Assembly (NCBI GenBank): GCA_964400495.1
Contig: CAYNTS010000037.1
Span: 1-21,178, forward strand
DNA length: 21,178 nt
Reading direction: 5' to 3'
Origin: CAYNTS01 sp964400495
GTDB taxonomy: Bacteria; Fidelibacterota; Marinisomatia; SCGC-AAA003-L08; D37C17
Shown: piece by piece, positions 13,282-21,178 of the stretch
Position numbering within the stretch: the stretch's first letter is position 1
Layout of the letters: each line of letters begins with the position of its first letter
The notes under the pieces: generated by a model
Seen by the model: only the letters and a program-made list of their open reading frames with translations
Told to the model about the DNA's origin: nothing
Database searches by the model: none
Position numbers and translations under genes: made by a program

Positions 13282-13296
13282 TTGTAATAATTACAA
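13282..13296 (+). promoter_or_regulatory. Palindrome in the gap before the giant gene
   Basis: TTGTAAT-A-ATTACAA is a perfect 7-1-7 inverted repeat. It shares the TGTAAT/ATTACA arms with 12693-12708 but has a shorter centre. It may be an operator, or chance in AT-rich DNA. Confidence 0.3.
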
Positions 13297-13338
13297 TTTA
13301 AATTTAGACTTCATTTATAACAAACAACAGGAGAAGAT

Positions 13339-16300
13339 ATGAAATCAATCACTAAAATAGTTTTAACCCTAGTTTTATCCATTACATTTTCGTCTGCACA
13401 ATCAGTAGTGCTAACAATTACAGATGTGGCAGATAATACAGCAAGTATTTTTATGGAAAACACCGAAGATGTCGGTGGGTTTCAATTTATGTTATATGAC
13501 AACCCAGATATTTTATCGGTAACCGGTGCATCTGGTGGTTTATCTGAAGATACTGGGTTTACAATAAGTTCAATTGGTTCAGGGTTGATTCTTGGATTTA
13601 GTTTACAAGGTGATGTGATTCCTGCTGGGTCTGGAAATTTAATTAATATTACGTTTGAAATGGATGGTGATTATACAGTATTAGATATTATTGACCCCAT
13701 TATTGCGGATGCATTTGGAAATATAATGGAAACAGAAGTTGGCGTTCCATTTGTTTTTGGTACACCTCCTGATCCAGAAATTACCATTCATTCACCCAGT
13801 GAAGGAGAATTAATTTATGGTAACACAATTGATGTAAATGTTTCAGCAAGTTATCAAAATGAAGGCGATCATTATCACGGTTATTTAGATGGAACATCTA
13901 TCGGAATGTTTTACAGTAATTCATTTTCATTTGATACAGAATATGGCGACCATTCGTTAGTAGTCGTTATTGCAAATCAAAGTCATGTAGAATATGATGA
14001 TCCCAACTCTACTGCAACTGTAAATTTTACCAATGATGAAGAACCACCCATTGAAGGTATTGTCTTGTATATTGGTGATTTAACTCTTGATGCTGGAACA
14101 TCGGGAAACATCGAATTATCTCTTACTAATGCAGATGATGTGGTTGGCGGATTTCAACTGAAAGTTATTGATTGGCCAAATAATGGTGATTTTATTAATG
14201 TGGCAACAACTAATAGAACGGCTCAATTTTCAACCAGTTTCAATGAACAACCAGATGGATCAGTAATTATTGTTGGTTTTGATATGACTGGACAAGGTAT
14301 TGTAACAGGTGAAGGTGCAATATTGACTTTAACCTATGAATCAACAAGTATTTATTCTGCAGAAATTGAACTTTATTTAGATGAAGCTCAATCAATATTA
14401 TCGGATGGATTAGGAAATCCCCTTGAGTATACTCAAGTACCTGGTTTAGTTACGGTAAGTGGTGAAACTCCACCACCATTATTTGCACCAGAAAACCTTT
14501 CTGCTGTAGGTGGTTTTCAAATGATAAATTTACTGTGGAGCCATACTGACCCAGCAAGTGTTGATGGGTATTATATTTTTAGAGATGGAGACTTAGTTGG
14601 AGATGTGACAGCAACTAACTTTGCCGATACTGGACTCGAAAATGAAATTGAATATTGCTACACAGTTGTTGCATACAATGAAACCGTTTCGTCAGATGAA
14701 TCAAATACTGCGTGTGCAACTACAGAAGCGCAATATTTTGAAGAACCCCAAGATTTATCTGCCGTTGAAGATGGACTAACTATATATTTAGATTGGAGTG
14801 TCCCACCTAGTTCAATTGGTGTTGGAGACGAATGTGTAACCGATGCAGGTTCACCGGGATTTATTGATTGTTCGGGTATTTGTTTTGATCAATCATTGGC
14901 TGACAGTTGGATTGGTGATGGCTTCTGCGATGGAACAGGTGCAGATTATGGTGTGAATTTTTCATGTTCTGAATGGGATTGCGACGGATGTGATTGTGCT
15001 GGTGTTGGACAAAACAGCGATGAATGTATTGAAGCGTGTGGATCTGTTCTAAATAATGACAATAATCATGGTACAGAAACTAAAGAAATTGCAGTGGGTA
15101 CTTACTCTGTTCAAACTAGGGACCTCCAAGGATATGAAGTCTATCGTGATAATCAACTGTTAGATTATACAACTGAAACTGAATATACAGATTCTGATGG
15201 TTTAAGTTATCTAACTTCATTTTGCTACAATGTAACAGCAGTTTATAGCGAAGGAATATCTGGTTTTTCTAATACTGCATGTGCTACACCTCAATTGGAA
15301 GCACCATTTGGACTTTCTGCCTCTGGTACAGGTAGTTTTATAACCCTTGGTTGGAACTCCGTTGATAATAATGATCAATCATACTTCAATATTTATAGAG
15401 ATGATGCATTATTAACATCTGTAACAAATCCATTTTATGAAGATTTTGATACTGAATTGGGCATAGAATATTGTTACTTTGTGAAAGCATTTTATGAAGG
15501 TATCGGTGAATCACCTGCAACAAATACTTCATGTACTAGTTGGAATATCTATTCACCTTCAGACATCTCAGCAACTGCTGGTGATGGTTATGTTGATTTA
15601 GCTTGGGATGAACCCATAGGTGGCGAAGAAGCAAATTTACAATACGATGATGGTGTGTTAGCGAATGCGTTCTATTTCTATGATACTTATGAATTAGGTT
15701 ATGCCCACGGGACTCGTTTTGATGTTGGAACTGGATTTGATGTAGTATCTGCATCCGTGAAAATTTTATCTGAAGGTGATGAATATTGGCCATGGCCAGA
15801 TGCTTCACATGGCCCTGTTCGGGTTATGATTTTTGATGACAATAACGGTATCCCCGGAAATCTACTGCACGAAGAAGAAGCAACTGCAATGGATGGCTGG
15901 GCTACAATTCATCCAAATACAACAGGTTTGAGTGGTTCGTTTCATGTTATTGTATCACACGCTGAGGGATGGGCTGACCCTGAAGGATTTGGTATAGATG
16001 GTTTTGTAGATTATCCCGATAATATGATGACATTAAACGGTGATGGAACGTGGTATTCTGGAGATATTCTTGCTTATGGTGGAGATTATATGATTGCCTG
16101 TCAAGTATTTGCTTATGGTGGACTTGGTGTTGTTGAGTTTGACAATAATTTACCAACAACACAAATTAGCAATATTTCAACTGCAAATTCTGTTCATGAT
16201 GGTTCATTAAATGGGCAACATAGTGTTGAATCACACCCATATTATATGAATACTGAAAACTCACGAGATTTACAATCGTTTGATATTTACAGAGATGGAG

Positions 16301-19300
16301 AATTAATAGCAAATGTTGCCTCTGATATAAACGAATATCACGATGCACCACTTACTAATATGACAGAGTATTGCTACACTCTAATTTCAATTTATGATGA
16401 GGGAAATTCTGAAGCATCTGACCCAGTTTGTGCAACGCCTAATTCAGGACCACCCGCATCTGACTTGATTGCAACCGATTTAGGTGGAAACATTGGTCTT
16501 GAATGGACGAGTGCTCCAAGTCAAGATGTAATTGATTATCAAATTTATCGAGATGGTGAAAATATTGGCAACACAACTGAAAACTCGTATGTTGATTCGG
16601 CAGATATAATTGCAGGTGTTGAATATTGTTACGATGTTCGTGCAAATTATGCCTCTGGTGAGACATTCCCAACTAATACTGCGTGTGCAATTTATATTTT
16701 AGATCCACCTATTGGTGTGATGGCAGAAGGTGATAATGATGCTCAGAATATTACAATTTCATGGAATGCACCCGGTACCGAAGGTTCGGGAGAAACAATT
16801 GAAGACCCATTATTTGTTACAGGCGTACCATTTGAAGCATTTGGTTCAACCGATGGATTTATAGATGATTATGATGAGGAATGTCCTTATACTGGAAGTA
16901 CTTCTCCAGATGTTGTTTATATGTGGTCAGCATCTCCTGGAGATTACAATTTAGATATTTGTGATTCAGATTATGATACAAAAATCTATTTGTATAATGA
17001 GAACCAAATAAATGTGGGTTGTGAAGATGATTCATGTAATGACCCTGATGGAAATCCATATCGTTCAAACTTAAATGTAACTATTACTGAGGTGGGAACT
17101 TATTATGTTATTGTTGATGGATATGGTGGTCAATTTGGCAATTATCATCTCACTATTGAAGAAGGATTTTTATTGAGTGAAAACAATGAGCCACAACCAC
17201 CCAAAGATGGTAGTAATATTGTGGATTATGTGAGTCCATCACCCAATGAAAACACACATCAAACACGAGAATTACTTGCATATCGAGTATATCGAGATGG
17301 TGAATTATTAATTGAAGTTGATACAAATACATTTGAATATGTGGATGACTTATCTGAACATGATATAATGTATTGTTATACCGTAAAATCTGTGTATGAT
17401 GATGGGGAGTCTATAACTTCAAATGAATCTTGTGCAGAGTGGATTTTGCCACCTGCAACTGATTTTGCAGTAGTTGGAACCAACGGACAAGTTGAATTAT
17501 CATGGGTTTCTGCAAGTGTAAATGCAATATCGTACACAATCATGAAAGATGGTGTCGAATTAGCAGTAATCACAGATACATTTTATAATGATAGTGCAAC
17601 CATTCCAGGTACTGAATATTGTTACTCAGTAACTGCAAATTACGATATCGGTAATTCCGACTCAACTGAAGAAGCATGTGCTATGTGGGAAACCTTACCT
17701 CCAGCAGATGTGACAGCAGTCGGTGGTGATGGTGTAGTGCATGTTGAATGGACAGACCCACCCGATGGTGGAACTGGCGGGATTGGTGATGAATGCATAA
17801 CGGAAACAGGAACTCCAGGATATTTAGATTGTATGAATTTATGTTTTGATGAAGGATTATTAGGTTGGTTAGGTGATGGTCTTTGTGATGATGGAACCTG
17901 GGGAGTCTATTTTAATTGTGATGAATGGAACTGGGATGAAGGCGATTGTGCACCAGGTGTTACCGAATATAATCATGATTTAAATGCAAAATCGTTTGTG
18001 GAAAATAATCAGCAAACATCTCCAAATATGCGTTCATTAATTGGGTTTGATATTTATAGAGATAATCAATTAATAGCCTCTATAGATGCAAATATCTATG
18101 AATATGATGACACAGCTGTTGAAAATCTAACTAACTATTGCTACACTATTGTTGGTGTATATGATGAGGGTGAATCTGAACATTCTGATGAGGCGTGTGC
18201 TACTCCAATTCCGGGTGTTGCTCCGTCTAACTTATTTGCAATTGGTGAAGCTGGAGATATTAACCTTGAGTGGATAGCAGGTTCAGTAGGAGTAATTGAA
18301 TATATCGTCTATCGTGATGGTGCTCAATATGCAACTGCAAATGATAATATGTTTACAGATACTGAAGCTGAACATGATGTGGAATATTGTTATATAGTTT
18401 CAGCAATGTATCCATCAGGAGAATCTCTACCGACCAATGAAGCTTGTGCAATGTGGGTTCTAGCTGCACCATTAACGGTTTCAGCAGTGGGTGGTAACGG
18501 ATTTGTGCAAATAGACTGGACAGAACCGGGTGTTGCTACATGTGCAAATGAAGTGATTCCATCACTTCCTTTTACAGCACTTGGTTCAAATGTAGGTACT
18601 GGAAATGATTGGTTAGTTCAAGGGTCTGAAGGTGAAGACTATGCATATTTGTTAAATGTATCATCTCCAATGGTAATTACCGCAACATTGTGTAGTCCAA
18701 ACACGCTGTATGATACTAAACTTGAAATTTTCACAGCGGACCAAGAATGCAATGAAACTACTACAGGTTACTATATTGATGACTTTACGTGCAATGATTC
18801 ACCTGTAGGAGGTTTAGCATCAACACTTGAAAATGTAAGTTTAGATCCCGGTCAATATTATATTGTTGTTGATGGTTATGGTGGCAATACGGGTGATTTT
18901 GAAATTACAGTTACCCAAACTGGATTAACAGCATCTTCACCTAATGATATTCATGAATCAATTGCAATGGAATCTGAAAAATCAGAAACTGATATTCCGT
19001 TTGAAAACTGGCTAATTGCTGACGGTTCATATAACACAAATGAATCACGTGATTTAACCGGATTTGATATTTACAGAGATGATACCTTTATTGTTTCTGT
19101 TGAACCCAATATATATTCATATACTGATTTAGGATTAGAAAATGGAACTGAATATTGTTATTTCATTATTGCGACCTATGATGAAGGTGATTCTCAACCT
19201 ACTCCTGAAGTATGTGCTTCTCCAGATGCTGGACCAATGTGCCCGCCAGAACAACTTTCTGTAATAGGTGAAAATGGAGCGACTGAGATTCATTTGGATT

Positions 19301-21178
19301 GGAATGCTCCTGATCCACTTTGTGAAGATGGAGGTGGAAATGGAGGTGGCGATGGTGACATTGGTACCGAGTGTGAAGGATGTGATGCTGAAGAATGTGT
19401 TTATGATTGTGAATTACAATGTGTGGACGCAAATACTGCATATTCTTGGATTGGTGATGGATTCTGCGATGACGGTGAATGGGGTATGTATTTGAATTGT
19501 GCTGAATTTGAATTTGATTATGGTGATTGTGATGGTGAATTGCAACATCAAGAACATAAAGAATTCTACACTGTACAAGAAGAACCTGTTCGATTAAATG
19601 GATTCTCTATTTATCGAGATAATGTTCAAATTGCAGAAATAGCACCAGAAATTACAGAGTATGATGATGGAGATGTTGGATTTGGAACTGAATATTGTTA
19701 TAAAGTGAAAGCAATTTACGACGAAGGTGAATCTAATCCAACAAATACTGAATGTGCATCACTAACTGATCCTGCTGATTTTTCATTTGTACAAATAGGT
19801 TCAGGAAATGTTGAATCTGCTGGAACGATTACAGTTTCCATCGATTTAGAAAATCAATTTGAAGTTGCCGGATTCCAATTCAATATTTCTGATACACCTG
19901 ATTTATTAACTACTATTTCAGCAAATACTACAGATAGAACAGAAGGGTTTACAGTTGAGTTTAACGAACAACCTGATGGCTCGGTAATTGTTGTTGGTTT
20001 TAACATGATAGGTGGGGTAATAGAAGTGGGAACAGGTTCTATTTTAGAATTAACATTCCAATCATCATCTGTTTTAGAAGTTTCAGAGGTAAATTTAAGT
20101 ATATCTGAGTTCTATTTGGGTGATGAAGTTGGGGGTGATATTCCTGCTTTTGCAAATGATGGTATAGTGACTATTTCCCCTGCAGGTGCATCTACATTGA
20201 CTATTGATTCAACTGAATTTGAGGTAGGGGGGCAAGGTGAAGTATCTGTTTCATTAACAAATGAAATAGATATTGCAGGATTCCAGTTAAATTTAACTGA
20301 TTCTCCAAACCTATTAAGTTATGTTGAGGTTGCAGTTACTGAACGAACTGCAGATTTTATGGTAACTGCAAATGAAATTGACAATGTTATTACCCTTATT
20401 GGTTTTGACATGAGCGGTAGTACTATTACTCCGGGGGAAGGACCAATTGTAACCTTTACATTTAATGCGAACACATCAGGTGAAGCAGTGTTAGATATGT
20501 CCTCAGTCATTTTATCTGACAGCGAAGGATCTCCTGTAGCAGTTATTTTAGAATCAGGGAATGTTACTGTTAATGATGAACCATCTGCCCCAGAATTAAC
20601 TCATTTTACTGATTTACCAACATCAACTGGTGAATCCTCACTTATTATAGTACAAGATGCTCTTGGTCTTGAAGTTGGTGATGAAATTGGGTTATTTGAT
20701 AATAATGGGCTTGATACAACTACATCTGCACCAGCAGAGTGTAGTGAAACATCTTATGGTCCAATTTTAGTTGGCGCTGGTGTTTGGACTGGCGAACAAA
20801 TTGAAATTGTAGGTATTGGAGCATTGGACTTATGTGAATTTTCTGGTCCACAGTTAGCTGGTTATGTTGATGGGAACCCAGTTTCATATAAAGTTTGGAA
20901 GACAAACGAAGATGTTGAGTATAATGCAGAAGCAAGTTATTCATCAGGAAGTGGTAACTGGGGTGAACTTGTAACAGCCGTTTCAATGTTAGAAATTGTA
21001 ACAAATATAACTCTTGAATTGTCTGTTGAAGCATTTACAATGAACATGATTTCCTTTAATATTGAAGCTGAAGATATGACGTCTTCCACAGTATTAGCAG
21101 ATGCAGATATACTTATGGCAAGAAATGACGCGAGCGAGTTTTACGTACCATCCTTTGGTGTTGATCAAATAGGCACCT
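13339..21178 (+). CDS. Giant secreted multidomain protein: cohesin-like domains around an FN3 array with inserted modules (3' truncated by window edge)
   Basis: Translated by hand, the frame is open for 2,613 residues and runs off the right edge. CAGGAGAAG precedes the ATG. Order: signal peptide 1-20 (SSA|QS); cohesin-like domain 1 (22-140); Ig-like domain (145-233); cohesin-like 2 (238-374); eleven FN3-like domains (378-2145); cohesin-like 3 (2148-2281); cohesin-like 4 (2283-2413); a module with GDEIGLFD, GAGVW and YKVWKTNEDVEY (2416-2545); and the start of a domain with NMISFNI and FYVPSFGVDQIG. FN3 domains carry W, then (I/V)YRDG, then E(Y)CY...CA. FN3 2, 8 and 11 contain LNR-like modules, 6 and 10 PPC-like modules, and 4 a beta-sandwich, all between the strand with W and the YRD strand. 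No catalytic motif was seen. It is likely an extracellular adhesin or matrix protein. A C-terminal sorting signal would lie beyond the window. Confidence 0.88.
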   Translation, partial: MKSITKIVLTLVLSITFSSAQSVVLTITDVADNTASIFMENTEDVGGFQFMLYDNPDILSVTGASGGLSEDTGFTISSIGSGLILGFSLQGDVIPAGSGNLINITFEMDGDYTVLDIIDPIIADAFGNIMETEVGVPFVFGTPPDPEITIHSPSEGELIYGNTIDVNVSASYQNEGDHYHGYLDGTSIGMFYSNSFSFDTEYGDHSLVVVIANQSHVEYDDPNSTATVNFTNDEEPPIEGIVLYIGDLTLDAGTSGNIELSLTNADDVVGGFQLKVIDWPNNGDFINVATTNRTAQFSTSFNEQPDGSVIIVGFDMTGQGIVTGEGAILTLTYESTSIYSAEIELYLDEAQSILSDGLGNPLEYTQVPGLVTVSGETPPPLFAPENLSAVGGFQMINLLWSHTDPASVDGYYIFRDGDLVGDVTATNFADTGLENEIEYCYTVVAYNETVSSDESNTACATTEAQYFEEPQDLSAVEDGLTIYLDWSVPPSSIGVGDECVTDAGSPGFIDCSGICFDQSLADSWIGDGFCDGTGADYGVNFSCSEWDCDGCDCAGVGQNSDECIEACGSVLNNDNNHGTETKEIAVGTYSVQTRDLQGYEVYRDNQLLDYTTETEYTDSDGLSYLTSFCYNVTAVYSEGISGFSNTACATPQLEAPFGLSASGTGSFITLGWNSVDNNDQSYFNIYRDDALLTSVTNPFYEDFDTELGIEYCYFVKAFYEGIGESPATNTSCTSWNIYSPSDISATAGDGYVDLAWDEPIGGEEANLQYDDGVLANAFYFYDTYELGYAHGTRFDVGTGFDVVSASVKILSEGDEYWPWPDASHGPVRVMIFDDNNGIPGNLLHEEEATAMDGWATIHPNTTGLSGSFHVIVSHAEGWADPEGFGIDGFVDYPDNMMTLNGDGTWYSGDILAYGGDYMIACQVFAYGGLGVVEFDNNLPTTQISNISTANSVHDGSLNGQHSVESHPYYMNTENSRDLQSFDIYRDGELIANVASDINEYHDAPLTNMTEYCYTLISIYDEGNSEASDPVCATPNSGPPASDLIATDLGGNIGLEWTSAPSQDVIDYQIYRDGENIGNTTENSYVDSADIIAGVEYCYDVRANYASGETFPTNTACAIYILDPPIGVMAEGDNDAQNITISWNAPGTEGSGETIEDPLFVTGVPFEAFGSTDGFIDDYDEECPYTGSTSPDVVYMWSASPGDYNLDICDSDYDTKIYLYNENQINVGCEDDSCNDPDGNPYRSNLNVTITEVGTYYVIVDGYGGQFGNYHLTIEEGFLLSENNEPQPPKDGSNIVDYVSPSPNENTHQTRELLAYRVYRDGELLIEVDTNTFEYVDDLSEHDIMYCYTVKSVYDDGESITSNESCAEWILPPATDFAVVGTNGQVELSWVSASVNAISYTIMKDGVELAVITDTFYNDSATIPGTEYCYSVTANYDIGNSDSTEEACAMWETLPPADVTAVGGDGVVHVEWTDPPDGGTGGIGDECITETGTPGYLDCMNLCFDEGLLGWLGDGLCDDGTWGVYFNCDEWNWDEGDCAPGVTEYNHDLNAKSFVENNQQTSPNMRSLIGFDIYRDNQLIASIDANIYEYDDTAVENLTNYCYTIVGVYDEGESEHSDEACATPIPGVAPSNLFAIGEAGDINLEWIAGSVGVIEYIVYRDGAQYATANDNMFTDTEAEHDVEYCYIVSAMYPSGESLPTNEACAMWVLAAPLTVSAVGGNGFVQIDWTEPGVATCANEVIPSLPFTALGSNVGTGNDWLVQGSEGEDYAYLLNVSSPMVITATLCSPNTLYDTKLEIFTADQECNETTTGYYIDDFTCNDSPVGGLASTLENVSLDPGQYYIVVDGYGGNTGDFEITVTQTGLTASSPNDIHESIAMESEKSETDIPFENWLIADGSYNTNESRDLTGFDIYRDDTFIVSVEPNIYSYTDLGLENGTEYCYFIIATYDEGDSQPTPEVCASPDAGPMCPPEQLSVIGENGATEIHLDWNAPDPLCEDGGGNGGGDGDIGTECEGCDAEECVYDCELQCVDANTAYSWIGDGFCDDGEWGMYLNCAEFEFDYGDCDGELQHQEHKEFYTVQEEPVRLNGFSIYRDNVQIAEIAPEITEYDDGDVGFGTEYCYKVKAIYDEGESNPTNTECASLTDPADFSFVQIGSGNVESAGTITVSIDLENQFEVAGFQFNISDTPDLLTTISANTTDRTEGFTVEFNEQPDGSVIVVGFNMIGGVIEVGTGSILELTFQSSSVLEVSEVNLSISEFYLGDEVGGDIPAFANDGIVTISPAGASTLTIDSTEFEVGGQGEVSVSLTNEIDIAGFQLNLTDSPNLLSYVEVAVTERTADFMVTANEIDNVITLIGFDMSGSTITPGEGPIVTFTFNANTSGEAVLDMSSVILSDSEGSPVAVILESGNVTVNDEPSAPELTHFTDLPTSTGESSLIIVQDALGLEVGDEIGLFDNNGLDTTTSAPAECSETSYGPILVGAGVWTGEQIEIVGIGALDLCEFSGPQLAGYVDGNPVSYKVWKTNEDVEYNAEASYSSGSGNWGELVTAVSMLEIVTNITLELSVEAFTMNMISFNIEAEDMTSSTVLADADILMARNDASEFYVPSFGVDQIGT
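14833..14997 (+). other. LNR/Notch-like cysteine module 1, inserted in FN3-2
   Basis: Residues 499-553 contain Cys at 499, 511, 515, 530, 543, 548, 551 and 553, with the pattern DC.GICFD, W.GDGFCD and NF.C.EWDCDGCDC. Lin-12/Notch repeats have DG.C...C...DGGDC and bind Ca2+; the match is to pattern only. It lies between LDWSVPP and GYEVYRDN of the host FN3. Confidence 0.65.
15631..16122 (+). other. Beta-sandwich (jelly-roll-like) module inserted in FN3-4
   Basis: Residues about 765-928 begin LQYDDG and continue with an aromatic- and glycine-rich, beta-patterned stretch including VRVMIFDDNNGIPGN, FHVIVSH and a closing GGDYMIACQVFAYGG. YDDG...RF...V-type modules occur in many secreted FCB proteins; no exact family is claimed. 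It sits between LAWDEP and SFDIYRDG of the host FN3. Confidence 0.5.
16807..17163 (+). other. PPC-like module 1, inserted in FN3-6
   Basis: Residues about 1157-1275 show the bacterial pre-peptidase C-terminal pattern: DICDSDYDTKIYLY, VGCEDDSC, then VGTYYVIVDGYGG and YHLTI. It lies between ISWNAP and YRVYRDG of the host FN3. Such modules are usually cell-surface or secreted accessory domains. Confidence 0.7.
17794..17949 (+). other. LNR/Notch-like cysteine module 2, inserted in FN3-8
   Basis: Residues 1486-1537 contain Cys at 1486, 1498, 1502, 1516, 1527 and 1537, with the pattern DC.NLCFD, WLGDGLCDDG and NCDEWNWDEGDC. This copy has exactly six cysteines, the usual LNR number. Confidence 0.7.
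18553..18924 (+). other. PPC-like module 2, inserted in FN3-10
   Basis: Residues about 1739-1862 contain TLCSPNTLYDTKLEIF, a CN.S pair (TCNDSP), then LDPGQYYIVVDGYGG and FEITV. The YYxVVDGYGG core is nearly identical to that of module 1. It lies between IDWTEPG and GFDIYRDD of the host FN3. Confidence 0.7.
19372..19530 (+). other. LNR/Notch-like cysteine module 3, inserted in FN3-11
   Basis: Residues 2012-2064 contain Cys at 2012, 2015, 2020, 2024, 2028, 2043, 2054 and 2064, with the pattern DCELQCVD, SWIGDGFCDDG and NCAEFEFDYGDC. A glycine-rich linker (GGGNGGGDGD, about 1998-2007) precedes it. The host FN3 resumes at GFSIYRDN. Confidence 0.7.

Larger units (their letters stand above)
14470..19773 (+). 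repeat. Array of eleven FN3-like domains, alternating plain and insert-bearing
   Basis: Approximate residues are: FN3-1 378-465, 2 466-652, 3 653-734, 4 735-1034, 5 1035-1120, 6 1121-1368, 7 1370-1452, 8 1453-1624, 9 1625-1709, 10 1710-1964, 11 1965-2145. Domains 1, 3, 5, 7 and 9 are plain (about 85 residues). Domains 2, 4, 6, 8, 10 and 11 contain an extra module. Every one has CY in the F-strand position and a second Cys in the final (T/E)(A/S)CA-type strand. Insert-bearing units usually end CATP or CASP, and plain units often end CAMW or similar, which suggests two domains were duplicated together. DNA similarity is visible at YRD strands (for example near 16280, 18045 and 19060). Confidence 0.85.

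Noticed and set aside
15835..15858. Dockerin-like Ca2+ motif (DDNNGIPGN) in the giant protein
   Set aside because: It is a single short match without the duplicated 12-residue loop and helices of a dockerin, and it lies inside a beta-rich module.
15536..17068. Several minus-strand ORFs within the giant gene (also near 19199-19441 and 20720-21034)
   Set aside because: They are rich in His, Gln, Leu and Asn with no domain or ribosome site, and lie antisense to one continuous frame with clear domains. They are shadows.

Overview
The window is AT-rich DNA from a Gram-negative, menaquinone-using bacterium. The evidence is an outer-membrane beta-barrel protein, a lipoprotein with a lipobox, menF-menD-menH plus ubiE/menG, and LexA. 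The protein style (the ALGG...YW start of the barrel protein, cohesin-like plus FN3 secreted giants, Notch-like cysteine modules) suggests the FCB group. A marine Marinimicrobia (SAR406)-like genome is my best guess, but this is inference from style and not a phylogeny.

Layout. Positions 1-236 are the 3' end of an aldehyde dehydrogenase. Positions 479-1435 encode a predicted outer-membrane barrel protein ending in a UUCG-loop terminator. From about 1500 to 4140 lies a repeat-rich stretch holding only two genes: a small GIY-YIG nuclease-like gene on the minus strand and a Na+/dicarboxylate (glutamate) symporter. The repeats include a triple-palindrome cluster, a 21-nt hairpin repeat in three copies with compensatory stem changes, a 24-bp tandem array, a composite direct repeat on both sides of the symporter, and a MITE-like element whose second, inverted copy lies 8.5 kb away. 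Positions 4144-8250 (minus strand) carry menH, menD and menF, with ubiE/menG and a DMT-family transporter divergent from them. Next come an AI-2E-family permease with an overlapping cyclic-nucleotide-binding gene (minus strand) and a divergent lexA with a perfect palindrome over its predicted -10 element.

From 12724 to the right edge are a small lipoprotein with one cohesin-like domain and a very large secreted protein (at least 2,613 residues, open to the window edge). The giant protein is the most unusual object here. It has eleven FN3-like domains, all with the same cysteine pair. Six of them carry an extra module in the same loop: three LNR/Notch-like, two PPC-like and one beta-sandwich module. 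The array is bracketed by cohesin-like domains. The lipoprotein domain closely resembles the first domain of the giant, so the two may be a cell-surface pair.

The menaquinone genes form a partial pathway: MenF makes isochorismate, MenD and MenH convert it toward the SHCHC intermediate, and UbiE/MenG performs the last methylation. menA, menB, menC and menE are not in the window. No rRNA, tRNA or CRISPR was seen.
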